Positions 63,410 through 64,000 of a DNA stretch of 64,000 bases are shown piece by piece. Positions within the stretch are counted from its first letter, which is position 1. Each line of letters starts with the position of its first letter. Position numbers and translations under genes: made by a program. The notes below the pieces were generated by a model that saw nothing but the letters and a program-made list of their open reading frames with translations, ran no database searches and was not told where the DNA came from. Source of the DNA: Natronoglycomyces albus (GTDB taxonomy: Bacteria > Actinomycetota > Actinomycetes > Mycobacteriales > Micromonosporaceae); the NCBI RefSeq assembly GCF_016925535.1, contig NZ_CP070496.1:3758257-3822256 (forward strand), written 5' to 3'.

Positions 63410-64000
63410 ATGTCGGGATTCTCCGTAGACCAGGAGGCTTTGGAAAAGGTCGGCGCGAGTTTGCGCCGCCAGGCCGAGTACTGCCATGAAGCGGTGACCT
63501 ACCTGGGCCGACACAACTCGTATCAGCACTCCGAAGGCATTATCAACGTCCTGAACAAAGCCAGCGAAGACCTGCACTATCAAGTCGAAGACTGGCTGAA
63601 AACCGCCGCCATGTACTGCTTCGAAGAGGCGGCCAACCGGATCGATGGGGCGCTAAGGACCTACCGGCACAGCGACGAGGAAGCCGCCGCCGACATGGAT
63701 GCGGCCATCGAACTCATCGGTTCAGGTGGGGAGCTGGTCCTCACCCCCGCAACGATTCCCAGCGACTTTCGCGACCGCTACGATGCCACCGACGCGCTGC
63801 GCCAGCCTCGCGACTACCGCGACCATCCCGACTACGCCTACAGCCCCGCGAAGCTAGACCACATCAGCTTCGCCTCAGGTGCGCGCGCCGTCGTCCACCA
63901 CGGCACGTCGATCGCCGCAAGTCTAGGAGCTATGGACGGCCCTTGGGACATCTACGAGTTGTTCGCCAAGCCAATGTGCGGAGACTGGGCACAGATCAAG
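63410..64000 (+). CDS. WXG100/ESX-type protein, N-terminal part (cut by window end)
   Basis: The frame opens at ATG 63410 (GGAGAGGGG upstream) and stays open for 197 codons to the window edge. The first 90 or so residues (MSGFSVDQEALEKVGASLRR, VLNKASEDLHYQVEDWLKTA) look like two long amphipathic helices of the WXG100/LXG kind that mark ESX (type VII) substrates. The rest (SGARAVVHHGTSIAASLGAM) is unassigned. Adjacent to the B-A module. A toxin domain could follow outside the window. Confidence 0.65.
   Translation, partial: MSGFSVDQEALEKVGASLRRQAEYCHEAVTYLGRHNSYQHSEGIINVLNKASEDLHYQVEDWLKTAAMYCFEEAANRIDGALRTYRHSDEEAAADMDAAIELIGSGGELVLTPATIPSDFRDRYDATDALRQPRDYRDHPDYAYSPAKLDHISFASGARAVVHHGTSIAASLGAMDGPWDIYELFAKPMCGDWAQIK

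Overview
The window reads as chromosomal DNA of a high-GC Gram-positive (Actinomycetota). The support is a BldC regulator, a Streptomyces-type subtilisin inhibitor, a SARP regulator, linked radA and disA, many GTG/TTG starts, and type I-E CRISPR repeats of the kind common in actinomycetes. A Glycomyces/Stackebrandtia-like lineage is a guess only. No rRNA or tRNA gene was recognised, and no transposase or integrase gene was seen.

Layout. 1-11.9 kb: the end of a sensor kinase with its NarL-type regulator, a decayed ATPase remnant, a secreted repeat protein, a TetR/ABC exporter operon, an aldehyde dehydrogenase, a dicarboxylate transporter, and a divergent katA/Fur pair. 11.9-24.2 kb: a regulatory stretch with striking palindromes, a SARP regulator, and a class II lanthipeptide cluster. 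That cluster has two different precursors sharing one leader, LanM, a short membrane protein, a peptidase-ABC exporter LanT and an ABC immunity pair. 24.3-28.5 kb: secreted or membrane proteins, including a tandem paralogue pair. 28.7-31.7 kb: CRISPR array 1 followed by a two-gene unit of unknown function (here called B-A). 31.8-42.7 kb: a solute-binding lipoprotein, an amino-acid dehydrogenase, bldC, a PrsW protease, two strong tandem repeats, mutY, a toxin-antitoxin pair, a degenerate CRISPR repeat with leader, and an autoregulated TetR operon. 42.8-43.5 kb: CRISPR array 2, in opposite orientation. 43.6-60.4 kb: housekeeping and envelope genes (HMG-CoA lyase, MscS, dcd, a large membrane glycosyltransferase, chitinase, polyprenyl-phosphate glycosyltransferase, SSI inhibitor, radA, disA). 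60.6-64 kb: a second, diverged copy of the CRISPR-plus-B-A segment, then the start of a WXG100-like gene cut by the window edge.

How it works together. The lanthipeptide genes form one expression unit: precursors, modification, cleavage/export, self-protection. A SARP regulator lies upstream and several hairpins probably set transcript ratios. The CRISPR loci share repeat and leader but have no cas genes here, so they must depend on Cas proteins encoded elsewhere. Two CRISPR traces are decayed. One leader relic forms the 3' end of a TetR gene, and one array relic sits in the duplicated B-A segment. A 94-bp mobile-like repeat occurs twice, once supplying the stop codon of radA. The main novelty candidates are the two-peptide lanthipeptide system, the CRISPR-linked duplicated B-A unit with its conserved RNA hairpins, and the 94-bp element.
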